Assembly: GCA_030549775.1 (NCBI GenBank)
Contig: CM060175.1
Coordinates: forward strand, 68,911,245-68,975,244
Length of the DNA stretch: 64,000 nucleotides
Reading direction: 5' to 3'
Source: Tamarix chinensis
Lineage: Eukaryota > Streptophyta > Magnoliopsida > Caryophyllales > Tamaricaceae
Shown here: positions 12,361-25,600 of the stretch, one piece after another
How positions within the stretch are numbered: position 1 is the stretch's first letter
How the letters are laid out: each line of letters begins with the position of its first letter
Position numbers and translations under genes: made by a program
The notes under the pieces: generated by a model
Seen by the model: the letters and a program-made list of their open reading frames with translations, nothing else
The model's database searches: none
Told to the model about the DNA's origin: nothing

Positions 12361-14640
12361 TTGTGTTCTTCTCCTCCCTCAAAGTTGAATGTTGTTAATA
12401 GTGGGTTTGTGACTCCCAAGTCAATACCCCACACATCTCTTGGTGGAATAATAACAAAATGGATACCTTGTTGTTCACTAGAAATAACCCATTTTGTAGG
12501 AATGAGATTTGAATCATTAGATGGTAGGATTAAGTTCTATAAGAATTATACATATACTTGTGGTTTTAGTGTCCGTTTGTCTTGTGAAAAGAGAATTGTG
12601 AGTAATATTGTGACACTAAAATATTTTGTTTGTACTAGGGAAGGGTTTAAACCATCGAAGAATATATGTCGTGACCAAGGCAGTGGTGAAGGTAGAGCTA
12701 GAAGGAGAGTGGTTAATAAAGTGGGATGTAGAGTTAGAATGTGTCTTAAGTGTAACATTAAAGGGTTTTATGTGATTTCAAATGTTTGTAAAGGACATAA
12801 TCACCTTCTAACTACCCCTAGTGTTAGACAATTTCTAAAAGAGGAGAGAAAATTGACTATCATGCATAAGAAGTTCATTACAGATAACGTTAGGATGAAC
12901 ATTGGGGCATCTAAATCATTTCGGTTATTCAAGGAACATGTGAGAGGGTATGAGAATGTAGGTGCTTCATTACAATATTTTAAGAACTATTCTATGAATG
13001 TGAAATGTTGCACGGGAGACTCTGATTCTAATATGTTTGTGGAAATCTTTTGTAAGAATATAGAGAATTGGTGTGGATATTATTTTGATTATATGGTTGA
13101 TGATAGTGGAGTTTTTGTTTGTGCTTTTTTGGGCTAATCTTATATCTAGGAAGAATTACTTTCTCTTTGGTGATATGATTTCATTTGATTGTACTTATGG
13201 TACAAATAAATACAATTTGATTTTTTCTTCATTTACTAGGGTTGATTATCATAAAAAGTGTGCCACCTTTGGAGCAGGATTAGTAGCTCATGAAAATATT
13301 GGGTTATTTTAGTGGTTATTTGAGATATTCTTGAAGGTTATGGAAAATATTGAGCCTTATTATATAATAACTTACCAAGATCCAGCAATGAAAATTTCCA
13401 TAGAGAGGGTTTTCAAGAATACTCAACATAGATTTTGCATAAGGCACATTATGAATAAATTTTCTGAAAAAAATTAGTCCTTCAATTTGGGACTTTGATT
13501 TCATAAATAAGCTATCTACATGTGTGTGGAGTCTACAACTTGAATCTGAGGAGTTGGAGTGTAAGTGGATGGGGATAATTGTTGAATTTGGTTTGGAGGA
13601 ACATGAATAACTTGCTCATATGTTTGATATACGTAACTTATGGATGATTGCATATTTTAGATACTTGTTTATGAGAGGGCTTCTAAGAACAACTTCAAGA
13701 TCAAATAGTGAGAATAGATTTTTTTGGGAATTTTACTATTAATCATTGTACTTTAGTTGAGATTTGTGTGTGCTATGAGAGTGCATTGGATGGATAAATG
13801 TATAAATAATTGGAGCTAAATAAGGTATCAAACCTGTTCTATCCCAAACTTAGGACTCCCCTTAATTTGGAAAAGCATACATCTGAGGTTTATACCCATA
13901 CTATACTTTTCGAGTTCTAAATTGAGATTTTGGCTGCTTCATTTTTATGTGGACTTGATGATTTTATGAGGGAAGGTGATTTAGAGATTGTCGTAGTTGG
14001 TGAACTTGGTATATTAAATTGTAAGAGTACTTTTCGGGTGGTATATAATACAATAAACCAAGATATTAAGTGCTTTTGTAAGATGTTTCAAAGATGTGGG
14101 ATTCTATGTAGGCATATACTTTGGGTTTTTGGAAGGAAAAGGAGTATACAATATTCCTACTCAATTGGTATTGAATCGGTGGACCAAAAATGTCCTAAAA
14201 AACCCAATCTATAACATGGAAGGGAACCTATTGGAACAATGTTCCAAAGCTGATTATATGAAGATTACTTTGAGAATGTTATGGTTTGAAATGTTTGAAT
14301 GTGTTAGCTTAGTTGAAGGAAAACAAGAAGGTATCCATGAATTTATAAGAGTTCTTGAATATTTTAAGAAGGAATGGAGTGAGAAGAATAGTAGTGATAA
14401 GCCTTCAAGTAAATCAGATATCATTGAATCCTTAATTGGGATAAGTACTCCGAGTGATGTTACCATTCAAGCCCCACATGAATCCAAAAACAAAGGAAGT
14501 GGAAAGAGGATCAGGGGGAAGAAAAGGCCATTGAGCAATAAAAGAAGATGATAGATAAGTGTAAGGTATGTGGAGAGTATGCAGGCCATGATAGTTGGAA
14601 TTGTCCCACAAAATCAAAATTGAAATCAAAGGTAAAACAA
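12361..14640 (+). pseudogene. FAR1/FHY3-type MULE transposase-derived pseudogene
   Basis: Translation in shifting frames gives the full FAR1 domain order. First is a FAR1 DNA-binding domain (about 12490-12830; FYKNYTYTCGFSVR, YFVCTREGF, VGCRVRMCLK, GHNHLLTTPS). Next is a MULE transposase core (about 13070-13470; FDCTYGTNKYNL, then WLFEIFLKVM, RFCIRHIMNKF). Last come a SWIM zinc finger (about 14060-14115; CFCKMFQRCGILCRHIL) and a C-terminal zinc knuckle (about 14560-14610; CKVCGEYAGHDSWNCPTK). The first open frame (12361-13137, 258 codons) ends at a frameshift near 13130, a stop TAG follows near 13310 just before WLFEIF, and the 13500-13930 part has more breaks. It cannot make a full protein. 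FAR1 relatives include both light-signalling transcription factors and active MULE transposases. I did not find convincing terminal inverted repeats, so a decayed host FRS gene is the alternative. Confidence 0.82.
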
Positions 14641-14819
14641 ATCATTTTACTTCTTGATTTGAACTTGCAATATTTTTTTAATTCCTTAGTTCAAATTACA
14701 GATAATGTTAGCTTTTTATATGTTAACGATAGATTTTGGAATGGAAGATGGGAGTTGGATGTTAATTTTTCTTTCAACCTCATGAAGAGTATTAATTATT
14801 GATGCTTTTCGTTGTAATT

Positions 14820-15130
14820 TACATGATAGTGGAAAGTTACTTTTCATAGTTCTATAAGGTGCAACTCAAGGAGTTGTGACACTTTTGAATTATGGAGGAT
14901 TTTTTCTGTTACATTATATAATTAAATGAATTTATATTTCATGAACATGTTTTATTTTTATTAGAATATACATGTCTTTGGATAGAAATTAGAGGATTTA
15001 GGATTTAGAAGGTTGAGGAGTTTGGATATAAATTTGTGTTAGTTTTTTAATTAGATATTTATTAAATTTTAATTATAGAATAAATATTAATCTAATAGAT
15101 AAGTGATTCTTATATTTATATATGAAGAAG
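14820..15130. other. AT-rich spacer upstream of the membrane-protein gene
   Basis: No gene or element termini recognised. It may include the 3' end of the FAR1-type element. Confidence 0.4.
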
Positions 15131-15136
15131 GATTTA

Positions 15137-15165
15137 CACGTGACCCATCCTTATATATATTGTGA
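15137..15165 (+). promoter_or_regulatory. Candidate core promoter: G-box and TATA-like box
   Basis: A CACGTG G-box at 15137-15142 is followed by TTATATATAT (15151-15160). This lies about 310 bases upstream of the ATG at 15470, a usual distance for a plant promoter with a 5' leader of 250-280 bases. The interval between is clearly less AT-rich than the sequence upstream, as expected of a transcribed leader. Assignment is by position and motif only. Confidence 0.35.
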
Positions 15166-15469
15166 GGAAGGAATGAAATCCCTTTATAATTGCCGCAACT
15201 CTTTTGCGACGTGCCGACGTCGGCCACTTGCAGGACGCTAATCGGATCGATCAAACGAAAATTTAAGAAAGAAAAGAAAAGCGTCGGTGATGCTAAATGC
15301 GATCGTTAGCAACGTGGCTAAAGCATGGACCCTGCAGCCAGGTGGCCAACTGTAGAGCTGAAGATTCGAGTAGAATCTTGCGAGACTGTTGCCGATTAAA
15401 TCAAATCTCGATACTATTGGAGGAAGAGGGGCTGGAAAAGAGAAGTAGTAACTGAGTGAACAATCGGAC

Positions 15470-16551
15470 ATGGAAGAAGAATCGAAGTCTGCTAACGGTG
15501 AGGTGAATCAGAAAGAGGAAGTCATGTACGACACCGGCACAAAAAATTCTCATCATCATCAGCTGGAAGAAGACGATTTATTTCGCATATTTTCTGGTCT
15601 TCTGTGGTCCATTTTTTGTCCAGATCATACTAGCAGCTTGGCTGGAACTCCTATTCTCTATCGAGTCAAGACTTCTCTTCGGGAGGACCTTCCTCGCCTT
15701 CGAGGAGCTTCTAAAAATAGCGGATTGAAGATTCTGAGGTGGACTCGCCGGGGTAGCCCTCTCCGTGCGCTTCTTGTTATATCTGTGAGTGATCACTTCA
15801 TCTACGATGATGCTTATATTTCACTTTATGGTTTTCAGCTTCTTTAATTTTATTAGAACTTACTGAAACGACTGTTTGTTCCCAGTATAATTCAGTTTTT
15901 GTTGCTATCTTGATATGTCTACGCATTACATGATCTTCCCTTGATTTTTCGCGAGGTTAGTTAAGCAACGTAAACATTGAGTTTATAGGGCTTATTCAGT
16001 TTAGATCGATGCATCACAAAACCCCTTTCTGATATCAAGGATCAACTAACAATTAATAGCTTTCTGATTTTGATCATTGAGCAAATATTCGGAATTTCAT
16101 TGAAGTTTATTTGTTATATATATTTGGAGCGAAACTTTTTGTTTAGTCAGCTGGAAAGAAGAACTAATGAATGGATAAACCCTATCCACAATTGTGAGAA
16201 CTTTTTCCATGAATCAGGCGCAGTGTTAGTTGGTTCTCTAAGCTTTTTGAGAACAATATGATGAGGCAAATGATACCAATGCAGTGGAGGAATACCATGT
16301 AATTGATGTATAGAGGTTGGGGATAGACAAATAATAGAAGGATTAAAATGACGAGTCAAACAACGAAATGGTGAGAGTTTGTGATTGAGCAGCTCAAAAC
16401 TTTTCCAATTTACATTTGAGTTACCCCCCTTCTCCCTAGGAGTTTTGAAAGCATTGAATACCCCATTTTTTGGACTCATGGTTGTGATGCATAGCTCATT
16501 CTAATTTTGGTTTTGAAAATTTTACTGAATTACCAAGTAAAGTGTGGTTGA

Positions 16552-16607
<56 letters not shown>

Positions 16608-19600
16608 CATTCTAATTTTGGTATTGAAAATTTTACTGAATTACCAAGTAAAGTGCGGTTGAATGAAGAGAGAGAGAGAGAGAGAGGCCAGATTACTGTA
16701 AACAATTGTCCTATCTTGTGCATAATTATGGTAGGGAGATTCATGATGGGCATAATTCACTTGTTAAGGGGTGAAGAACTTGTATATGATATTCATCAAT
16801 CTGGATACAAATTATATGAGAGTGTCCTAACTTATCAGTGAGGAACATTCCTATGTGGGCGAGTACAATACACTTGCATCAAGATTGTACATTGAGCTAT
16901 TGGCTTCTTGGCCATTGATATAGTCTTGGTAGACCATCCTAGTGAAGTGATGAGTCCTACTTGGTATTGTAGAGGACTTACAGGTGTTTGTTTTGAGGGA
17001 GTAGGGGATTGGGAAATGGGAATGGAAATAAGGGATGAGGTTTAATATATTTCATTGTTTGTTAAAGGGGAATGGGAATAAAGAAGGAAATGGAAATTGG
17101 AAACCCCAATTCCCATGGATTTATTACCTAGGGGGAGGTATTATTTGCTTATTTGGAGGGTGGGATTGGAAATTAGAATGTAAAGAACCAAAATACCCCC
17201 ATTTAAATACTTTATAAATTAAGAAACTCCCAAGTTCAAATTAAAAAGATAATAATTTAGTAATTTTTTACTTTATTGTCATTCCCATTCCCATATGCCA
17301 AACACAATTTTTTTTTTCTTTAGCTATTCCCAAGTTATTCTCATTATACTTCCCAAACATGGGAATAGGAATACATAAATCAATTCCCAATTATTTATTA
17401 TCATTTCCACCCTCCCATTCCCTAATTCCCATTTCCTTAAATAGACACATTTTATGGAGTATGGAAAGTTTTAATTCAATTAGGTAGAGGCTAAATCCAT
17501 TAATTTCTAGGTCAGTGTAGAAGTTTGTGTAGTTGACACTAGCCAAGTATAAGGATATTAGTGTAATTGATAATGGGTTGGGCCTCCTATCGGACTCACT
17601 TGGGCCTAGTGACCAAAGTTTAGTCTTATGGTTTCAAATTCAAATTTATTAATAAGTAGCAGGTCTTAGGGTTCACTAATTAGTATCAGGCTGATACAAC
17701 TTGCTAACAGAGAAGTATAACCGGGAGAAAATGGAGAGAAGTTATTACTTTTGTTTGATGATCAAAGGGAAATTGGACATAAATGGAAGACTTTGAGCAA
17801 GCTTTCGAGGACCTTGCACCTCCTACCACACCCTTCCTTCCCTTCCTTAGTGCCTGACCCCTCTCTTTTAAATGCTCTAACAATTAACGGAAACAAAAAG
17901 GCTAACTTTGCAAGGAATAGACAAGTTCCCGAATGAATTCATAATTATCCCCATGTAAATTTTAACAGTTTGTGACACAGCCTAAAATGAAAGGATATAA
18001 AACAAACAACAGGTACTGATCAGGAGCATCCCACCACCCATTCCCCATATACAACCCAGCAATTCTGGCTCTTGTTAGGCCTACTACACTTCACGTATGT
18101 GTACTTCATCATTTGTCTATCATTATCACCCCTTAAACGTTTCACCTTGTCGAAAATTCAGAAATTGATTTTTGATTGCATCAAATCATTCCCAAGAGGC
18201 TTGAAAGGTAGTTACGAATAAAGACCTCCAAATGTCACTCCCCTGTCATTGCCGCTGTGACTGTTAGCCTTGCCCCAAAGTTGATTTCAGCTTTGAAACA
18301 TGAAACACTAGATGAATTGGTGTGCTAGCTGGCAACTGCAAGCGATAAGCCATTGGTCCTCCTTGAGCAACCACTTGATACGACCCAAAATACCTGGGTG
18401 ATAGCTTCTCATTGGCACACTGTGCTTAGTAAGTCTGTCAACCACCATAAGGACATAGTCATGGCCATTGGAATGGGGAAACCCTTTCATAAAATCCATC
18501 AATATATCTTCCCTTACCCTGTTTGGAATGGGCTGCAGTTAGAGAGTGCCAGTTTTTTTGTTTTTTTTGGGGGGGGGGGGGATTCACTGTTTTGTTTTGC
18601 TAACAAATAGCACATTCAGACACACAATTTGCTGTACCTGCTGCCTTATATTCCGTGGGTAAACCTCCTTGGCTGAGTGTTGATAAGTCTTCAGTACTCC
18701 AACATGCCCTCCTATCCTTCCACCATGAAATTCCGCTAGTAATTGTGGGATGAAAGTTGATGTTGATGGGATTATTAGGCATCCCTTGTAGAACAGGTTG
18801 CTTTGAACTAACTGGTATCCATCTTTACCTTAGGGGATGCAACCAGCAACTCTTGTTTAAGAGGGCCTAACACTGGATCTCTATCCACTTCCTGTTGTAA
18901 AGTTGTCCTATTCTAGATTCATGAAGCAGAAAGTGCCAAGAATTCAACCTCTTGATTGAGCCTCAAAAGTGCATCAACCACCTTGTTCTCACACCTAGGG
19001 ACTGACCAATCTTTCATAGGTTGTGGCTTCAGGGGCTCTGCAGCCACACGTTTGGTTGAAATGACATTTCCCAAGTACTCAATCTCCTCTTGGCCAAGCA
19101 CACTCTTCTTTAGATTTACAAATAAGGAATGGTTTCTCAGCACCTCAAAAACCAGCTCCATATGCTGTAAATGATCCTTCAAAGTTGGACTTAGACTACA
19201 ATGTCAAATAAAAAAAAAAAAACACACTAGTACGAACTTACTGAGATATGGCTTAAAAACCTTATTCATCAAGGCCTGAAACACCGTTGGGGCATGGGTC
19301 AGTCCAAACAGCATGACTAGAAATTTATAATGTCCTTCATGAGTTCGAAATGCTGTTTTTTGAACATCCGCAGGTCGTACTTGGATTTGATGATAACCTG
19401 AATTCAAATCCAACTTTGATCATGTGTGCCATGAGGGTAATAGATATGGGAGAATTAAAAGGGCTGGAATATATGCAGGGAATACGAAAAAGGGGTGATC
19501 TTTTTATCTTCTTCATGTTTGGTATTTGAGGGAATACTTATTGGGGATTAGTGCAGGTTGTAGGTGGTTTTTAGTGGATCTTAGCAGGGGAAATAGATTT

Positions 19601-22600
19601 CCCGAGGGGAAGGTGGGGTATATTTTTCTCACCAAACAGCAGAGATTCATCTCCCTTGGATTTGCCTTTTGTCATCCCAAACAGTATGTAAAAGGAAAAT
19701 TGATACAACCCTGTTGCCATTCCAAGCATATAGACAAAATGACTGCTCTATGTAGCTTGTCCAACACCTCATCGATTACTGAAATTTGGAACTTATTAGC
19801 AATGGTTGCCTGTCTCAGAGCCCTAAAGTCTACATATAACTGCTATCTTCCATTCTTTTTGCAAACCTATTCTACAGGGCTTGAAAAGGGGCTGGGACTA
19901 GGCTTTATCATCCCAGCTGCTGACATCTCCTTAACTAGCTTTTCAATCTAGTTCTTTTGAATGCGAGGACATTTGTAAGGCCTTACATGGATGGGGACAA
20001 TGCCTACCTAGTTTCGGTTCAATCTTGTGGCCGAGTCATTATGTCAGTATACTATTAGGTAAGGTTCTCTAGCACCCTACCGCCCCTTGTCCATCCCTAT
20101 GGTACCACATTCTAGCATCACCCCCAGGAGTTCTAATGATAAGAAATGCTCTACCACTTCAATATTCTGCATAGACACTTGAACTCCTAATAGAATCTTT
20201 GGGTCGATGCAAAATTCCTCGTCATAGTGATGGGCAATCGAAGTTGCTTTAGTATATTTAGTGAAATAAAGTTTTCCCCTCAATCTATCAAGATGGTCTC
20301 ATGATGCTTACAAATGACTTGTCGTAGCTTCATAGTATTTAGGCCGGTAATGCTAACCATTGATTTCATAGGCAAATCTATTGCCCCTCTAATTTCCTCA
20401 CCTTCGGTTTCGACCCTTCCACTCTTCTTGTTCTCCGTTGTTGAGGCCCTAGGATCGATCCCCTTCCACTAATAGAACTTGCTAAAGATGGTTCCTACAT
20501 GTCTAGGGCTTAATTTGTCCTCTCACTTGAAGCAAAGACCCTTCTCTCTTCGTCTTACATAGTTGCTAAGAGAAAGAAAACTGACTGCTAGCATATTTGT
20601 CGCCCTCTATCGGTGGATTTCCGATGGTTGAGTGAGTAAGGTTCGCTGGGCTCTGGGTGAGATGACTAAGGTGTTCGAATTAGGGCTATTGCTTGGTATC
20701 GGATTAGCAATTAGGTTTCCCCATTTTTCCCATGCTCCAATTAATCAAGCCCAATCCGGACTAAATTTTTGTCCTCAACAATTTATGCGAGCTTTCAACT
20801 CATTAAGGATGGTGTTCTCCAACATCTCCGCATATTGAAGTGAGCACCTCAAACTGTTTCAAAAACTCTTTGACTGACGATTCCTGCCATGATTGCTTCA
20901 CAGCTAAAAATTTCTTGCTACGGATCCATCCATAGTTATTAAAATTGTGATTTGAACTACAATTTTACAATCTTATGATCAAAAAATTAGAAAATGATTT
21001 ACGATCTTAGGTATAATATTAAATTTAATGATTATTGTATCTTTTGATCCTATAGAAGCATCTTCCGATCCCGCAACAACCTCTTTTGATTCCGCAGCAA
21101 CATCTTACGATCCCATAATAGGTGGTTGTGTGTGAAATCCAATAATTCTACATAATAACTATAAGTTTACTCAATTTATCTACAAATCTATTTTCCCTCT
21201 TATTCCACATTTATTTCTTTCTTAATCTTCTATTCTCAACCCTATATTATTTTGCAACATGAGTTGAAGCAAAAAACTATCCTGTCATTGTTGCCTTCAT
21301 TATCATTCATTTTCTGTGTTTTTCTTAAGGCTAATTATATAGTATGTTTTGAATACAATGAGTTGTATGTTACTTCTACCTATAATCTCATTGTATTTTT
21401 TACAATTTATTTCTGTTGTTGACTTAATATAGTTCTTAGTGGACAACGACTTCAACAACTTATGCTACTTGTAAGTCACTACAAGTTAATCAGATGAGAA
21501 CTTAAGAGTGTAATTCTTGTGTTGTTTTACTTAAAATATATTATTTTGTAACACATAAATATACAAATTCCATATTTTCATGGTTTTAATAGGATTTTAA
21601 TATCCTATGATTTGATTCTATGATCTAATCCTGAGCCTTGAAATCAATTCTAGATAGAATCTCGATTGTAATAACCTTGGATCCATCTAGACGTGATTGA
21701 AATCAAGTAAGACAAGCCTTCTTAAATTCCTTCCAACTCTCGAATCTCTTACAATCATTTGTTTATTAAAGCTAGGTAAGAGCCCTTTCCTCAATGGCCA
21801 AAGTAATTGCCTCTAGCTTCCCTTTTTTGTCATGTGATTAATCCCAAAATGCCTTTCTACTCTGAATATCCATCCATCGATATCACATCCATCAAAAATA
21901 GGGAGCTTCAATTGCCGGAAGGGGTGAACTTTTGTTTAATGATCAAAGACTTGGTTATTGGGATTCATCCCGTTAATTCAGCTTGGCTAGTTGCTCAACC
22001 ATCTTTTTCATCAACCCCTCCATTGTACTCAACCAATTCGCTAATCTTGAATGAGTCCTAATTTCTCCTCCAATGCCCCGTTCTTAGTCATCGCTCCTCA
22101 GGATACTCTTAGCAAGGTTTTGAGGACCTTGCACTTCATACCACACTCTTCCTTCCCTTAGTGTCCGACCCCTCTCATTTAAATACTCTAACAAGTAACC
22201 AGAAAAAGCTGACTTAGCATGGAATAGACAAATTTCTCGATAGATTCATAATGATCTCTATCTAAATTCTAACCGATTGTGGCTCAGCTTAAAATGAAAG
22301 GAAGTAAAAACAAACAGGAACTGATGAGGAACACATGGCCACACATTCCCCATATCTAGTGTAGCAATTCTAGCCCATGTCAGGGTGCACTCTTCTTCAC
22401 ATACGTATACTTCACCACATGTCTATCACAGGCCTTCGTTAATTAATCTTTATATTTTATGGTTTATATACACTTCTATTTGTTAGGTTTATAAGGGGCT
22501 CAACCTAATGGCATGTATTCATCTACACATAAGAGAACGAGAGTATTTGAGAATTACAAGTTTGGCTCTCTTTCCTCTCTCTATGTTGATCCCCTCCCCT

Positions 22601-25600
22601 CAAGTCCCTAATTGTCAAAGGAGGATTGCTGACCTCCTCCTCCCCCCTTCTCTTCTTTCTATCTCTCAAAAACCCTAGCCATAATTCCCTCACATGCACA
22701 CTCAATTAATTCATCTACCCTAATAATTTTCATCATTTTATCTAACTACTATGGACAATCTATGGCCCATAGGCTCCGTCAACTAATCCACTTGTTTGGC
22801 CTCTTTAGTCTTTGGTAACCCTACCAACAACATTGCCTTTTATGTAGGGCTGTAAATGAGCTGAGCCAGTTCGGTATTTGACTCGTTAAAAGCTCGGTTC
22901 GGCTCGTTTGTTTAGTTAAACGAGCCTAAAAGTGAGGCTCGGGCTCGGTTCATTTTTTGGTTTTGGCTCGTGAGCTCAGCTCATTAAAAGTTTGGTTTGG
23001 CTCGTTCGTTTAGTTAAACGAGCCGAGCCGAGCCCAAACATCATTTTAAGCTCGTATAGTTAAACGAGCCGAACTCAAGCCTAGGGGTATTCGGCTCAGT
23101 TCAGCTCGTTTACAGCCCTACTTGTATGGGGTGACACTTCTCGGCATAGTTCCCAAGCTTCTTGTGGCATCACCCCCTGACACCACAAATTCTCCTCTGT
23201 CGCAACACACCATCCTTCTACACCACCATAGACCCCATTGATCAGCATTGTTTGAAACTTTAGCCCCTTTCACAACGATCAACACACCTACCCTCACCAT
23301 TCATTGACTGCTTCCACATTGCAAACCTCCAACACTCTCAGCCATTACTGACTTTGGAACTATCCTTCACTGTTTAGAAACTGTCATCTCCACCAAGGTT
23401 GGACAGGGATGAGGATGGGAATAAGAATGGGAAATAACAATTTTTTGAAATATAACGAACATTTTTGGATAAATAGGGACAGGAAATGGGAATGAGAAAT
23501 GAGGAAATGTTTCAAGTTAGGTTAACAAAGTTTTTGTGCAACACATATCTTCACTGCCAACAAGCTCCACTATCAATCGCCTACTCCTTACTTTCCATTG
23601 CCCCCAAATAACTATTAATAGCCTTTGACGTACCACATCCATCCCATGTCTACCTCTTCCACATTCGTGGCTTATGCCAAGCCCTCACTACAACCCAAAG
23701 CTTCATGGCAACCCTCTGTCGCTTTCTTATCACTCTAATCTAGTGTCAGGAAGCCTCTTTCGCCACCGGAATACCTTTAACCAACTATTGTCGACACAAT
23801 CAGGTTTAGAGTGAGACCCATACCGCACCCAAATAACGCTCATTAGTTTCAGACGCCATTTATCATCACCTGTTTTGAGTATCACTTGTAGGTTGAAAGG
23901 AAGCTTCAAATCCTATTGAGGGCAAGCCTAACAAGTTATCTAGGTCAAATCTAGAAGAGACAAACCTTTTTTAGGTGTGTCTCGAAGATGTTCTTGGATC
24001 CTATTGTGAGGGGCTTATGGCTTGCAGGATGCTTTCTGCCATTGATTGGTTCATCTTTTTGGCCTCCTTGATCTCAAGCCCCTTACCAACAATGTTGCCT
24101 TGTTGAGGCCACAACTCAAAACTTCTTGACACATTGCCTAAGCTTCTTTTGCTACAAACATACCACTAGACATATGCTTCATGTTGAAACATTACAAGTA
24201 TCTTACTTTATTCGCTTTATTGGGAATTGTTAGACATCTTATGTTTGAACTTAGGTTTCAAATTATGTTAGGAAAGATTAGTATGCTTCTCCTAATTACG
24301 AGTAAAGGGTCTACACAATTAGATCCTGGAGGTGATGCTAAGGATGATGAGTCAAGCAACACATATTTATCATATGTGGTTTACGATCAATCATTGGTGC
24401 GAGGAGAGTTTTAGCCTTGAGTTTGTATTAGCTCTTGCCATGCTCGGTCTTGGAATTGTTTGTCAAGTGGAATGAATTACCTTGGGATTAAACCATAACA
24501 AAGTCCATTGCTGATTTGGGTTGCTTTTGCCCTTATTATGATCTTGAGGACAGGCACGTTTTCTAGGGTAGAGTAATGATAGGGTTCTTGATCATGGGGT
24601 GGGCCTACTACTGATTTACTTGCACTAATTCCTTCCCTAGTAAAGCGTATCCATAAATCCTCCATCCCAGGTGGTCAACATCTTTCTACCCCTTCTTTTC
24701 TTCTCTCTAGCTCTCACAAACCCTAACTCTGATTCCCTCATGCATAGTCAATCAATTCAATTAACCTTATGCTTTCCTTGATTTCATTTAATTCTATGGA
24801 AAGTATTGCTGAATCTTTCCTTGTTGTTGCTGTGGCTAGATCCTCGAGCAAGGATCCTAACAAAGGACCAGTTGGGTACGAATTGTTGCCTCTAGGTATG
24901 GTGAGATTGATTGAGATGTAACATATATTTGAATGAATAAGTGTTTCAGAGTTTGTCTATTTGTAATATAGGAGAAAGAATTGGACTGTCCATGCTCTAC
25001 TGGAGAATGTTGGATGAATACATGAGCTTGTAGAAGATGCTAAGATAGATATGCTGCAACACCAAGAAGTCTCATCCAAGGCTTTTTGAGCTTGTCAAAA
25101 AGAAAAGTTTTGCATGCACTAGTGACAATGTTCAGAATATTGGAGGGTCTTGTGTTAGAATTATGTTGGGGAAATAAATTGCAAAAGATTGTGTGACATT
25201 CTGATTCAGCTAAACAAAAAATTGGGTTTCAAATCTGTAGTCTCCTCACGCCTGGCTAATTTTCTTCAGGAGACAAATGGTAGCACGATGAAATATGGCC
25301 TTTCCACAAAGACGGGAAAACTAACAGGCTAGTCTGTTTTATTTATCTGTCTGATCTACAAAAATGGTCAGAGTTAAGTAGGATGCATATTGGTAGTGAG
25401 CAGGCCTCAAATAGATGAAGATTAATGATAAACATGGAGTTAATGTTAGAATACATGGACTGAGGAGTATTGAAGTGAAGTAAAGAAACCAGAGAGAAAA
25501 ATTAAAGGAATGAGATTGCATTACTCATTGTGTAATACATCTCTGTCCCGCAGGTCTATATATATATACAACTCGGACCTTCTCCGTGTCAAAACTAACA

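Larger units (their letters stand above)
17794..22430 (-). mobile_element. Ty3/gypsy retrotransposon remnant inside intron 1
   Basis: Two related blocks of about 325 bp (17794-18124 and 22109-22430) bracket gag-pol remnants in minus orientation and act as LTRs. On the minus strand they begin TGATAG/TGTGATAG and end near TTGCTCA. Flanking pentamers GACTT (17789-17793) and GGCCT (22431-22435) differ only by two transitions, consistent with an old target duplication. The 5' LTR is on the right, and gag, protease, RT and integrase follow leftwards. Every frame is broken, RNase H is largely missing, and there is at least one nested insertion (20931-21678). The order protease-RT-integrase is that of Ty3/gypsy. 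Confidence 0.75.

Noticed and set aside
16542..16841. 99-codon open frame with Arg-Glu repeats
   Set aside because: Translation of GA microsatellites within a tandem duplication.
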